A stretch of 64,000 nucleotides of DNA from the NCBI GenBank assembly GCA_019426215.1, contig CM033401.1, positions 11,971,134 through 12,035,133 on the forward strand. The letters are read 5' to 3'. The notes under the pieces are model-generated. The model saw nothing but the letters and a program-made list of their open reading frames with translations. It was not told where the DNA came from and ran no database searches. The position numbers and the translations under genes are program-made. Positions 48,378 to 59,544 of the stretch are shown here, piece after piece (the stretch's first letter is position 1; every line of letters starts with the position of its first letter). Origin of the DNA: Buddleja alternifolia. Taxonomy: Eukaryota; Streptophyta; Magnoliopsida; Lamiales; Scrophulariaceae.

Positions 48378-49265
48378 GAAAAATTGAACTATTTATAAAC
48401 TTTGGTCAATAAATTCATGTACATTAATTGGTTTACCGTTTTAGACAAGCATTTCAGAGCCTAATTTTGGGACCCACACAATGGGCTTGGACTCAATTCT
48501 CGTGTCCAACGCACTTGTGGGCCGGGGGCGTGACAAATGGCATTAAAGTCACTCGCTAGCCGGAATACCGGAAGCTAAGTGTTATACGTGTGGGAATCAC
48601 CTATTAAGGCTGCGACGCAAAGTGCTACGCGTGTGAGAGCCACATCTTGAGCACGTGGGAGCAATTGCTAGAGTCTCAGCGCCTGGCGACGAATTCTATA
48701 TGGTGACTCGCTTTGATGAGGGAATTGCATTCTGAAGGAGGTGTGATTGTGATATCTAGTGTCCCATAGGGAAAAATATTGAAAAAATAAACTCCTTATA
48801 TGATTCGGCCAATAAACTCATGTGCATCAATTGGATTACCATTTTAGGCAAGTGCATTAGAGTCTAATTTTCGGATACCCTATGTGGCTTTGGAGGCAAG
48901 TCTCGCGTCTAAGAGGCTTGCAAGCCCAGGGCGTGTCTTGAGCCTGTGGGAACCACCGCTAGAGTCTTGACGCCTAGCGACTGATCTTGAACTAAGTCAC
49001 ATCGCGACAAGAACGTCGAGTTATGAGGAGAGGTTGATTTTAAGGCGCGTCTAGTTCTCAAGAGAGGGTGATTGTGATGCACGTGAACGCCATCGCATAT
49101 TGGAAAAATGAATAAAATTGAATTTGTATAAATAATTGTCAAGGAACTCAAGTATAACAATGGATATTCATTTTTTATAGTAATTTCAATCTCAACTTCA
49201 GATTATGCTAAGTGTTCAGAGATACGTTTCGTGTCCAACAGCCTCACAGGCCCGGAACGTAACAA
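48378..49265 (+). repeat. About 400-bp direct repeat, two and a half copies
   Basis: Copy 1 (near 48378) and copy 2 (near 48780) share AATAAA(T/C)TCATGT, GGTTTACC/GGATTACC, then GCGCCTGGCGAC/ACGCCTAGCGAC and GAGGTGTGATTGTGATATC-type segments in order. A third copy starts near 49099 and breaks off at the CCCGGAACGTAACAAG end near 49262. A minus-strand relative is at 16340-16620. Non-coding; probably a retroelement LTR-like repeat duplicated in tandem. Confidence 0.7.
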
Positions 49266-49966
49266 GTACTTCTTTTGCATCAAATTTTAAAAATATATTA
49301 TCTTTTCTATTCTTAGTTTGTGACAGAATCGTACCACAAACTTATGATAAAAAAGATACTTCGAATTGATCATACGTCAAAGTTTATCAAATGACATCAG
49401 TAGAGTAGAGTTGTATGTGTATATACATATATATATATACACACACACACGTTCGAATGAGGGACAAAGTAGAGATGAGGTGGTGTTATGTCATACATAT
49501 ATAACGACAGACAGCAATAATAACGTAGAACATTAAATGTACCCTCCAATTCTGCTCACTTATTTCATTACGCATCATCTATATATAAATGCAACAGCCC
49601 GTGACCACCTTAATTAATATTGCTTCTATATTTTCTGCAAACTTTAAATGAATTCTTTTGACATTTTTATTCCAACTTCCAAATGTGTTACCATTTCCAT
49701 TTCCAATTCAAATTCTTGTTTTTGTTTTTCACCTGCTGTAAATTTGAACTCCTCTTGAAGTTGATACAATTTTTATTTGGCCAAGAGATGGAAATTTATC
49801 AACTCTTTTTCCTTGTTTGTAAAAATTTATAAACTCAACTTTTGGACTGTAAGTTTAGGATGGCAAGCGTGTAAGTCTAATTTACGATTGATGTGATTGA
49901 CGGTGGTCGTAATATTCTCGACCATATAATTAAAGCATGTATTATTACATGTTGATATGGGGTGAG
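49266..49966. other. AT-rich spacer with promoter-like TATA region
   Basis: Contains TA and CA dinucleotide runs near 49425-49450. At 49580 CATCTATATATAAATGC followed by a leader-like stretch looks like a plant core promoter, but no open frame follows before the retrotransposon begins at 49967. Possibly a promoter cut off by the insertion. Confidence 0.35.
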
Positions 49967-50689
49967 TGTTAACACGTAAAAATTAAATGGGCTTTTCGAA
50001 TTAAAAAGTCCAAGCGGTCCAGTATTAACAAGCACAAAATAATAGGTTAAAAAATAAAAGAAATTAACCCATTAAAACGCAGGCTTTATGAAACAGGGAT
50101 TCGAGCATAATGAAGTCAAGTGGAAGATCTGGCAACAAGCCCAAAAAAATGAGAAGTTCGTCCAAGAGGGAGACGTGCCAAAAATAAAAGATTTGAAAGG
50201 GCAGTTGTGAGTAGTTCCTGAAGACGAGGAACGTGGCTTCATGGAGCGGAAATATATACAAGCCAAGGAGAGAAGAGAAGACAGACAATCACAATCCCAA
50301 CTCTACGTTTTTATTTTCTTAGAACTAGCTCTAGTCTTAGGAGTAGTTTGTAGCTTAGTTTAGGACTAATTTAGCATAGCAAGGAGTTGGCAGATTTTCT
50401 CTTCCGAAAGCTTGTGTTTGTAAACATCCGATCGAAAGATTCTCATGGAGGTATAAAATTATCTTTTTTCAGATTTAAGTATTTGATAGATAGTTTTTTT
50501 CTTGACTTGAATTTTTCTTTCATCTTATTATTGCATTCGAAAACAATAATCAGCATATAATTTAAGACTTGAACCACCAAATAATCTATCGAACGTAGGG
50601 GTTGAAAATAGTCTCAAGTGATAGGTTATCACGGGGCTCGGAACAAATAATCGGATCCACCTCATTCGTATTTGTTTTATCACAAAACA
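49967..50689 (+). repeat. 5' LTR
   Basis: Starts TGTTAACACG and ends CACAAAACA. It contains a candidate promoter (AAATATATACAAGCC near 50250) followed by the AGAGAAGAGAAGACAGACAA leader. Minus-strand open frames of 64-74 codons here are repeated in the 3' LTR and are not genes. Confidence 0.93.
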
Positions 50690-50771
50690 AATTTTTGGCT
50701 ACCACAGTGGGAGTCATTTTTTATAATCGATATCCTAATCTCTCCGAAAGTAAAATAAAATATAATAAATA

Positions 50772-52440
50772 ATGTCAGAGGAATCAGCCAGAGACGATTT
50801 CGGTGAGGATTTTGATGCTCAACCGATTTCAAAACACAAGGTCAGAGCAGACAAAATGTATGAACAATTTGTCCGAGTTGAGAAACAGACCTTAGCAGGT
50901 GCTCGAGAAGATCAAAGAAAAGAGTTTGACGGTCAGTATCGAGCACTAGCTCAAGAGTCTGCTCGAATATTCACGGCAATTGTACAGGATATTGCTGTGA
51001 GTACTCGAGATGGGCTTGCTCGAGAGGTCACCCAGGTAATAACTGAGTTGGGGTGATATATTTAATCAAACATGCGACGTTTTTTCGAACATGATAAATG
51101 ATCAAGTAGTTTTGTCACTCGAGCCCTTAATTAATAAGCATAATGTTTTAATAGAAAAAGTGTCCCAGTTGTGTTAGTCGAACTAAGGACGCAAAGTAGA
51201 TATATTAACCCGAATGAGATCCCATTAGGTTACCCTCGAGAGGCTCGCCCTCGAAACAACAAATTCGAAGTCGATCAGACTTCAAATCCTTTACCTCTCG
51301 AAGAACAGAATAATATGAGTCAACAAAACGTAAACTCGAATTGTAACCCGACTTCACATCCTAATTTACAGAATGTAAATTCAAATCAGTTTAATTCTCA
51401 ATCTGTGAGGCCTAATTTTCCTATACTGCCAAGCGGTCAGGGACAAATGCCAACAGGATATACCCCGAATGTTAATTTTGTAAATTTCAAACCAAATGTC
51501 AGTTTTGCTCAAGGGCAGTATGCCAGGGGACAAAACCAACAACAAGGTCAAAATTACCCGGGAGTGACGAACATCCCTTTTAATGCAGGAAACCAAAATT
51601 TTTCAGGTTTCCAAACAAATCAAAACCTTCCTTTCATTCCTAATAACTTTCAAATCCCATATGTTGGAGGGCTAGCTATGCCCAACATCTATATGGGGGA
51701 TAACATGGGACAACAAGTCCAAGACCTTTTTCAAAATCAAATTAAATTGGCTATTGAAAGAATGTATGATCCGGGTTTCCGAAGAAACCAACGTTTAATT
51801 CCAGGAAAACCTTGCCCCTAATTGGGTAGATCGAAATTTTCCTTTCCCACAAACATATAAAATTCCAAATTTTACATTGTTTTCAGGGGACGATAATGTG
51901 TCAGCGTTAGAATATTTATCTAGATTTTTACCTATCAATGTTGAGAGGCAGCCAATCAAGATTCCCTCAAATTAAGACTGTTCCCTAGTTCTTTAACTGG
52001 GTCAGCTTTTAATTGGTATATTAATTTGTCACCTAACTCGATACACACTTGGGATGAAATGCAATTTCAATTCCAAAATCATTTTGCTCGAACTAACCCA
52101 GGAATATCAATGAGTGATCTGGCAAAGGTCAGGCAAAATACTGGGGAGTCGATAGAAGAATTCTTAACACGATTTAAAAAGGCTAGGGTTAAGTGTCATT
52201 TAAATATCCCAGAGTCTGAGTTTGTTCAATTAGCTTAGCAGAATATGTCCTTCGAGTATAGGATAAAGTTCAATGGGATGGTATTTCCTGATTTTAGAAG
52301 CTTAGCTATTAAAAGAAGAAAGTTTAAGAAAACATCAGGGCTTTAATACTTTCGAAGTAGGAGTTCCATGGGCATTCGAAGATGCCTATGAAATCGACTT
52401 AGCAGAGTTCATAAAAAGGACCTCCCTTCCAATGTAGGGC
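50772..52440 (+). pseudogene. gag of the Ty3 element (broken)
   Basis: The first frame (50772-51056) starts MSEESARDDFGEDFDAQPIS. An Asn/Gln-rich stretch follows at 51171-51821 with repeated NQNF/NPNVNF motifs. The conserved retrotransposon gag domain is at 52026-52238: WDEMQFQFQNHFARTNPGIS, then LAKVRQNTGESIEEFLTRFK. Frameshifts and stops (for example at 51057 and 52239) separate the pieces. Confidence 0.85.
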
Positions 52441-52442
52441 CC

Positions 52443-53620
52443 TTGAAAAGAAAGAATGTATGGCTACTGGTTCTTTACAATCGAAAAAAGAAAAGAAATA
52501 TACCTTCGATATACAGAAAACAGAACAAATTTTTGATTGGTTATTGGCTAATAAAAAACTTAGGTTTAAAGGAAAACATCGAGTCCCATCAAAAGCAGAA
52601 ATCAAAGGCAAGCCATACTGTAAATGGCATAATGCCTTCTCACACGAAACTAATGAGTGTATTATGTACCGAAATTTCATAGAAGAAAAATTAGACTCGA
52701 AGGAAATTATTTTCCCCGATAGTCATAAAATGAATATTAATGAGGATCCATTTCCCGTTTTAAATTTTGAAATAAATACTGTTGAGGTTTGACCATTTTG
52801 AAACTGTTGATCTGTAGGTTTCCAGGAAAGCTAAGTTGGCGAATCAAACGTTCAATAGGTTGATAGACGAAGGAATCTTGATCTTCCCCAATGTGAAAAA
52901 TGACGGAGTCGAGAACATTTGCAGATGGCACATGAATACTATGCACACCACCGACCAGTGTCAAATATTCCGACATTTCGTAGCAAAACAGCTCGAAAGA
53001 GGGACGATAATCTTGTCAGGGATTCAAAAGAGAGTCCTGGGTTTTGACCAAGATGGAAAGCTAAAGGAAAAAGAGTCGGAAATCGAACCAATCTCATGGG
53101 CTAGAACGAGTGATGAAAGGACTTATAAGGAAGCACTCGAGACAAAGGTAGTGATACCCCCTAAAGTGGTGGGGAATTTGGTAAAATTGCAAAAAGCACT
53201 TTGTGCTAACTGCTCAAATATCTTTCACTTCGAACTGGTGAGGCTTCAGGTCATCCCTGAATGACACGAATTGGATTCCAGCATATCAGCGAGACTGGAA
53301 CAAAAGACAGGGACATGACACCAGTAACCAATTCCTTGGACCAATGCCTTACAATAGGCATTTTCGAGAAAGGGGATGAAGAGGTTTTGGAAGGTCTGCA
53401 CAAACCAGAAGAGATTTGCCCTTTAACCATCTAGGCAGAGGCAATGATCATTTTGAAAGAAAGAGGGATAACCACCCAAAGGTTATCGCACAACAGGTAG
53501 CTTATTCTCGAGCTGCAGTGGCAATGGAAATGCAGCAAGAGGCAATGATAGCCAATCTTCAAATCGAAGAAGAGGCTTTGAGTAAGGGATTGTTGAAAGC
53601 GAAAGTAGGAGAATAATCAG
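52443..53620 (+). pseudogene. Zinc-knuckle-like region of gag-pol
   Basis: Two open segments each carry an unusual Cys-x2-His-x4-His-x4-Cys motif: YCKWHNAFSHETNEC (within 52460-52792) and ICRWHMNTMHTTDQC (within 52836-53264). In Tat-type elements such paired motifs lie between gag and protease and resemble nucleic-acid-binding knuckles. A stop separates the two segments. Confidence 0.7.
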
Positions 53621-53748
53621 GTCAGAATGGTGAATTCGAAAGAGACATGGATCAACTAAGTGATCAAATTAGGGAAACTAGTTTGAAAGGCTAAGGAGTA
53701 AGAATTGAGGACGATGAGAATCTCGGTGACTTCCAATCCGAGGATGAT

Positions 53749-54474
53749 TTGGATATACTATTAGGAGATGCACTGCATGAGGAGTCGATAAATGAAGTTG
53801 AATGGAAAGCAAAGGAGGCATCTGTGAAAGAGGCCTTACGATTCAAAGAGGACAAGGACGTTGATATGGTGACCATATTGCCAGCAGCATTTGCCGCTGA
53901 TGAAGAGAAGGATGAGGAGGAAGATATGCTCGAGGTGATGACTGCCCCAGAAGAAGGTAATCCTTTTTGTTTTGAAATAACCTGTCACGAATCATTCGAA
54001 GATGATATTGAGAATGAACAATTGATGAAATTATTGTTTTCAAAGGAAAAGATTAACAACAATCATATGAAACCATTATTCGTGGAAGCCGAAATTGAAG
54101 GCATCACAATTAATAAGATTTTGATTGATAATGGGGCTACTGTTAATATTTTACCCTAAAAAACATTGATAAAATTAGGAAAAAGTTCGAAAGATCTAGT
54201 AGCTGTTGACGTAGCAATTTATGGTTTCTCGGGGCAAGCAACTACGGTTTTAGGAGTTCTGCCTTGTCGAGTAAAAATTGGAACACATAGTTCTTATTCG
54301 GCATTCTTTGTGCTGAAAACGAATTCATCATCATTTATTGCATTGTTAGGAAGAGATTGGATATATCAAAATTATTGTATCCCTTCAACTTTGCATCAGG
54401 TTTTGATTTGTTGGAATGACCATAAGTTCGAAGTGGTTAAGGCTGAAAAGAATTCTTACTTTATCGTTACTTAA
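53749..54474 (+). pseudogene. Aspartic protease of the Ty3 element
   Basis: An acidic stretch (DEEKDEEEDMLEV) is followed by VEAEIEGITINKILIDNGAT then VNILP at the end of the first frame. ILIDNGAT is at the place of the catalytic D-S/T-G triad; Asn replaces Ser/Thr here. The chain continues at 54166-54474 (LPCRVKIGTHSSYSAFFVL, ALLGRDWIYQNYCIPSTLHQ), where LLGRDW is a family hallmark. A stop codon near 54157 separates the two parts. Confidence 0.85.
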
Positions 54475-54551
54475 ATTGTGAATGCCAGGTACCAAGCCAA
54501 AAGGCTCGGAGACGAAGGGAATTTGAATCTAGGATGCCCAGTCATTGAAAA

Positions 54552-54572
54552 GGGGGGGGGGGGGGGGGGGGA
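54552..54572. repeat. Poly-G tract of about 21 bases
   Basis: An uninterrupted G run between the protease and RT frames. Not expected inside a functional pol frame; slippage here could have altered the frame. The length may be uncertain in the assembly. Confidence 0.9.
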
Positions 54573-55080
54573 CAGGAAGATGAAAAGAAAAGTGCTGAAG
54601 CAAGCAAAGTCGAAGATCAGTCTATGATCGAGATAAGTGCAAAGTTAGCCTGAGTCGAATTAGGGTGATGTTAGAAATGCTTAGTTTAATCAGTTGTTAA
54701 GTGATGGACAAGTCTGAACGAAATGATGTAATTAACAATGTGTTTCGAAAGTTAATTATCGAAAGAATTAACTTAAAATTATTTGATTATTGCAATAACC
54801 ATTTCGAACAATGTAATGCGAGTTCAAGCCTAAATTCAGTCGAACATCGGGATAACAATTCGAAAGAAACAATTGAATAGGGAATCTTAGAACCAGATGA
54901 AGATATCAAAAAAGATATCAAAGATCCTTTCGAGGAAATTAATCTTGGAACTATTGAAAATCCAAGAGTAACTTACATAAGTTCGAAATTGGAACAAAAG
55001 GAAAAGGAGGAGTTAATCGAAATATTGCATCAATTCAAAGATTCCTTTGCCTGGGCACATCGCGAAATGCCGGAAACAAT

Positions 55081-56070
55081 ATGGCCATAGCCCAACACGA
55101 ATTACCAATTAAACCTGATTTTAAACCAATAATACAAGCACCACGTCAATTATCACCCGATTTAATGGGAGCAATCAAAGATGAAATTGAGCAGTTAGTT
55201 GAAGCTAAATTTATCAAACCGGCTAGTTATGTCGAGTGGCTAGCAAATATTGTTCCGGTAATTAAAAAGAATGGTAAAAAGTACGGTATGTATCGACTTT
55301 AGAGACCTAAACAAAGCTACGCCAAAAGATGAATATCCGATGCCAATGGCAGATATTTTAATCGATGCGGCTGCTAGATACAAAGTGATATCATTTATTG
55401 ATGGGATACTCAGGATATTATCAATTAAAGATTTTCGAAGTAGACAAAAATAAAACAACATTTCGATGTCCAGGTTCTATAGGAACTTTCAAATGGATAG
55501 TCATGTCTTTTGGTTTGAAGAATGATGGGGCAACATATCAAAGGACCATGAATTACATGTTTCATGATCTTATTGGTAAATCATTAGAAGTGTATATTGA
55601 TGATATCGTAGTCAAGGCACAAATGCATCAAGAACATTTAAAATCATTAGTCGAAGCATTCCAACGAATGAGGCATTTTCATTTAAAAATGAACCCTTTG
55701 AAGTGTGCTTTCGGCGTAGAAGCTAGAAATTTACTGGGATTTCTGATCCATAATCGAGGCTTCGAGGTGGATCGAAACAAAGACAAAGCTATTTTGGAAG
55801 TCAAACCCCCAGGAAATAAAAAAGAATTACAGTGTTTCTTAGGACAAGTCAATTTCTTAAGAAGATTTATAGCTAATTTGGCTGGGGAAAACAGAAGCAT
55901 TCTCACCCCTCTTACGTCTAAAAGACGAGGATGAGTTCATTTAGGGAGGAAAGCAGGAAGAAGCTTTTACAACGATCAAAAAATATTTGACTCAACCTCC
56001 AGTATTAACTCCCCCTCAAAAAGGAAAGAAATTGAGACTTTACATATCTGCAGGCCATATTTTATCTAAG
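55081..56070 (+). pseudogene. Reverse transcriptase and truncated RNase H
   Basis: Frame 55081-55302 starts the RT domain (LPIKPDFKPIIQAPRQLSPD, EWLANIVPVIKKNGKKYGMY). After a frame change come DFRDLNKATPKDEYPMPMAD and YKVISFIDG (55300-55410). A further frame from 55398 to 55934 carries FGLKNDGATYQRTMNYMFHD and the catalytic YIDDIVVKA, then LLGFLIHNRGFEVDRNK. RNase H begins (FTTIKKYLTQPPVLTPPQKG, LRLYISAG) in yet another frame and ends abruptly near 56070. YIDD is intact, but at least three frame breaks make it non-functional. Confidence 0.93.
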
Positions 56071-56194
56071 TAGAGGAGTACAAGACGTACTCCTTAAAAT
56101 ACCAGCGAACTCGAAGCGTTCACATTTATTAGAGAACAAACGTGTCTTTTAATACACATGAACTTGAAACGTTCATGTATATTAGGGGGGCATT

Positions 56195-56917
56195 TATTTA
56201 CACTTAAAAATTAATTGGGCTTTTCGAACTAAAAAGCCCAAGCTGCCCAGTATTAACAAGCACAAAATAATAGGTTAAAAAATAAAAGAAGATAACCCAT
56301 TAAAACGTAGGCTTTATGAAACAGGGATTCGGCCCAATGAAGTCAAGTGGAAGATTTGGCAACAAGCCCAAAAGAATGAAAAGTCCGTCCAAGAGGGAGA
56401 CGCGCCAAAAATAAAAGATTTTGAAAGGGGGGTTGTGAGCAGTTCCCGAAGATGAGGATGTGGGTTCATAGAGCAGAAATATATACAAGCCAAGGAGAGA
56501 AGAGAAGACGGACAATCACAATCACAACTCTACGTTTTTATTTTCTTAGAACTAGCTCTAGTCTTAGGAATAGTTTGTAGCTTAATTTAGGAGTAATTTA
56601 GCATAGCAAGGAGTTGGCAAATTTTCTCTTCCGAAAGCTTGTGTTTGTAAACATCCGGTCGAAAGATTCTCATGGAGGTATAAAATTATCTTTTTTCAAA
56701 TTTAAGTATTTGATAGATAGTTTTTATCTTGACTTGAATTTTTCTTTCATCTTATTATTGCATTTGAAAACAATAATCAGCATATAATTTAAGACTTGAA
56801 CCACCAAATAGTGTATCGAACGCAGAGGTTGAATGATAATCTCAAGTGATAGGTTATTACGGGGCTCGGAACGAATAATCGGATCCACCTCATTCGTATT
56901 TGTTTTATCATGAAACA
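56195..56917 (+). repeat. 3' LTR
   Basis: Same length as the 5' LTR and collinear with it. It starts TATTTACACTT where the 5' LTR has TGTTAACACG, so the terminal TG has mutated. It ends CATGAAACA. Differences are most dense in the first 120 bases. The preceding AGGGGGG at 56183-56190 is the polypurine tract. Confidence 0.92.
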
Positions 56918-56982
56918 GTAAGTTACCAACACATTTACTAAAATGCCCCTTACACTCCGACCCCAAGCCCGACCCTTGAAGC

Positions 56983-57687
56983 CTATGATGCAAGTATACT
57001 CCTAAAATTGGACTCGTGCAGTGTCGTACTCGTATCGGATACGATACTCTGCAGATATCACCCAAATACATATCGGATACCCTTTTTACGTATCAAAAAA
57101 TTAAATAAAAAAGAAAATTCTGGATACCATATCCGATACATCCAAATGTCGTATCTCATACAAAATTTGAAGTATTTGACATGCCTTGAATATCAGACAT
57201 AGCATTTTTTTATTATTATATAATACTTTATAGGTTAAAATAGAAAAATAATAATGACTTTGACCGTATGTTAAACTTAAACAAACAATAAGAAAATTTA
57301 AAGAAGCAAAAAACCGTTTCAGTTTCACCTCTTAATATATTTTATCTTTTATTGCTCCACGTAAAATCTATCAATTACACTTTATTACCAAAGATTTTGG
57401 ATAAAAAGGTAAATGTTGGTATCAATGAATTGACATTCTTACACCACCGCAAATGATGAAATATTATGGTTATTTCGAAATTGTTTGAACGTATATATAA
57501 ACTATGAACATGTGTCAGTATTGCACTTTTATTTATGTTAATGAACATACTGACTCAAATTTACTTTTAAATATTATATTATATATGTATCCTCAATGTA
57601 TCGTATCCTATAATTCTGAAGTTTGTGGTATTTCGTATCCGTGTCGTACAATACTCATATTCTCGTATCCGTATCCGTGCATCATAG
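56983..57687. mobile_element. Non-autonomous hAT-like element with GATACGTATCC-type repeats
   Basis: A 705-bp block flanked by the perfect 8-bp repeat CTTGAAGC (56975-56982 and 57688-57695). Ends are CTATGATGCAAGTATAC and GTATCCGTGCATCATAG, inverted with few mismatches. Both subterminal regions carry CGTATC / GATACG motifs. No transposase. The 8-bp duplication favours the hAT superfamily; a different family from the elements at 36277 and 39595. Confidence 0.88.
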
Positions 57688-57695
57688 CTTGAAGC

Positions 57696-58270
57696 TCACA
57701 CCTTCACTATTTGTTGCTCCTAATTGTTTTGTTTTCTTGGAGGTAGTTGCTCGTACTTCTTTGTAAGTTGGATAACAAATTTGAACTGGGAGCTCTAGGT
57801 CTACCTGACCTCAACAGTGAGATTAGTGAGCTTAGGTCATCTAATCACCGCTTTTAGAAGAAACTTGAATTATGTTATAACTTGATCATTTGATTAAGTA
57901 TGTAGGCAACTTAAATACGAATCTAAAATTTAGTTTCAATTATAAAAGCTCATATTGTATCCGACCTTGAAGCTCTTAATGACAAAGGTCGACCTACAAA
58001 TTGACCCAGATCACAAGTTATCTGGATAAGATCTTACATCATCCGGGTAAGAAAGTTTAAGTTTAGGATGATATAATAAAAACGCGTTTAAGTTGAATAA
58101 TTTCGAATTATGTGACTGACGATTTTGTTAAATTTTAGCAATTATAAGATCTTTCATCGCTTGGATCTGCGAGTGTAAGTTTGGCAAGACATGAAATTAA
58201 GTTGTTTAATTAAACTTCGATTGATATTGTAATTGATGATTTTGTTAATGTTATAGACGGGAAATTTTTG
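57696..58270. other. Intergenic sequence without recognised genes
   Basis: Moderately AT-rich, no open frame of note. It contains scattered GATCTTACATCATCCGGGTA-like repeats of unknown type. Confidence 0.35.
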
Positions 58271-58417
58271 TATAAATCGGGTCTTGGGCCCCATTTATGG
58301 ATATTGTGGATGTGATTAATCCACATCATTTATTTTTTAATTCCAAAAAACAAAATAAGTGATGTGAATTAATCACATCCATAAAGTACATAAATGAGGT
58401 CCAAGACCCGATGTATA
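58271..58417. mobile_element. Hairpin MITE
   Basis: About 147 bases with arms TATAAATCGGGTCTTGGGCC ... and ... CCAAGACCCGATGTATA that pair almost end to end through TGGATGTGATTAATCCACAT and ATGTGAATTAATCACATCC, leaving a short AT loop. TA on both sides may be the target site. The transcript would form a long stem. Confidence 0.75.
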
Positions 58418-58665
58418 AAAGTATTTTCACCATGTAATAAAATCATGAATTCTTACACGTCGTCTAGATATATATAATATTTTTCGTCTCTTGTGAGTTA
58501 TTATGTCCCTAATTTCGTATCCAACAGTCGCACATGTTGAACGGAAGGTAGAAATAAATGCTAAGCAATCAAGAAAGATAATAATGATGAATGATCTAAA
58601 CGTCTATCTATCATTAAGATTAGCCTTATCGTTTGAAACAATTATATAATGAAGAAACAGACACG

Positions 58666-58698
<33 letters not shown>

Positions 58699-58703
58699 AT
58701 TTA

Positions 58704-58881
58704 TCGGTCTAGTGGTATTCACCTCCCCTTTATGTGAGAGATCTTGAATTCGAATCTAGATTGCCACACATTGTAGCTCTCCCCTCCTTTATGGAGTTAG
58801 ATAGAGTTTTTATGATTCAAAATTATAACTATTAACTCGGGTTTATCGAGCTAGATTTGTAGGTATCCCCTTCCTCTTAAA
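58704..58881 (+). repeat. tRNA-derived SINE-like repeat
   Basis: Starts GGTCTAGTGGTATTCACCTC, resembling a Pol III A box (TAGTGGTATTC), and about 35 bases on has GAATTCGAATCT, resembling a B box (GGTTCGAATCC). Its 3' part AACTCGGGTTTATCGAGCTA then GGTATCCCCTTCC is shared with 862-936. It lies just after a (TA)n run, so target duplications are not readable. Confidence 0.65.
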
Positions 58882-59544
58882 TTAAAATAAAATAATATAT
58901 ATATATCAGCAGTTATTATTGTGGTTGGTCTGGTTTCATTTCAATTCAACACCTAAACACTCAATATGACTTGCTTTCACTCAATTAAGGTAAATTCTTG
59001 GTTGGGTGGTCTTGGCCCATTTACAGTCGTCGGATCAGTTAAAGGTGGGGTGAAATTGCTAAATGACCCCCCTATTGAGGGATCCGGCGGCTGTGACTGG
59101 GCCGGCCCATCATTGAATTGCCCACTCTCAATTAAGCTAATTAATTTCTTCATTGAACTTAAATGCTTACTTTACCGACCAAATGTGGACGCTACTACTA
59201 AAACTTAAACAAGGATCCAAATTCCAATGTAGGACTTAGGAAATAATTTGATATAAATATGTTAGCATTAATATAAAATAAAAATATATGTTGTAATTCA
59301 AGGATTCACACAAAATTAAGAAAACTTGCAAGAGAACCGACTTACTAATATCTTTTTCTGAGAATAAGACCCAAAAATAAATGCTCAAAACTAACTGGGA
59401 CAGGTCTTAGCCGTTCGGATATTTTTTTAGCAAAATAACGTTTATTTTGCATGCATTCTACTTAATGTATATTGACTAAGTGGCTAAAATACTTTTTAAA
59501 ATATGAAGTTGACATGAATTGTACAAAAAACAAAAACAAGTTTG
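58882..59544. other. Intergenic sequence without recognised genes
   Basis: An 80-codon open frame at 58966-59208 has no recognisable domain. GGCCCAT and GGGCCGGCCC motifs occur at 59015-59110, which can be promoter elements in plants, but no gene follows. Confidence 0.35.

Larger units (their letters stand above)
49967..56917 (+). mobile_element. Ty3-type LTR retrotransposon, internally deleted
   Basis: Two LTRs of exactly 723 bases (49967-50689 and 56195-56917) are flanked by GTGAG (49962-49966) and GTAAG (56918-56922), a 5-bp duplication with one difference. The order gag, protease, RT, RNase H start is that of the Ty3 group, and the RT sequence suggests the Tat-like branch. The candidate primer site TGGCTACCACAGTGGGAG starts at 50696. 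The polypurine tract TTAGGGGGG precedes the 3' LTR. Most of RNase H and all of integrase are missing, and the frames are broken, so the copy cannot move by itself. Confidence 0.93.

Noticed and set aside
50064..50288. Minus-strand 74-codon frame, also at 56300-56515
   Set aside because: It lies inside both LTRs of the Ty3 element, antisense to the element's transcript, and is simply the repeated LTR sequence.
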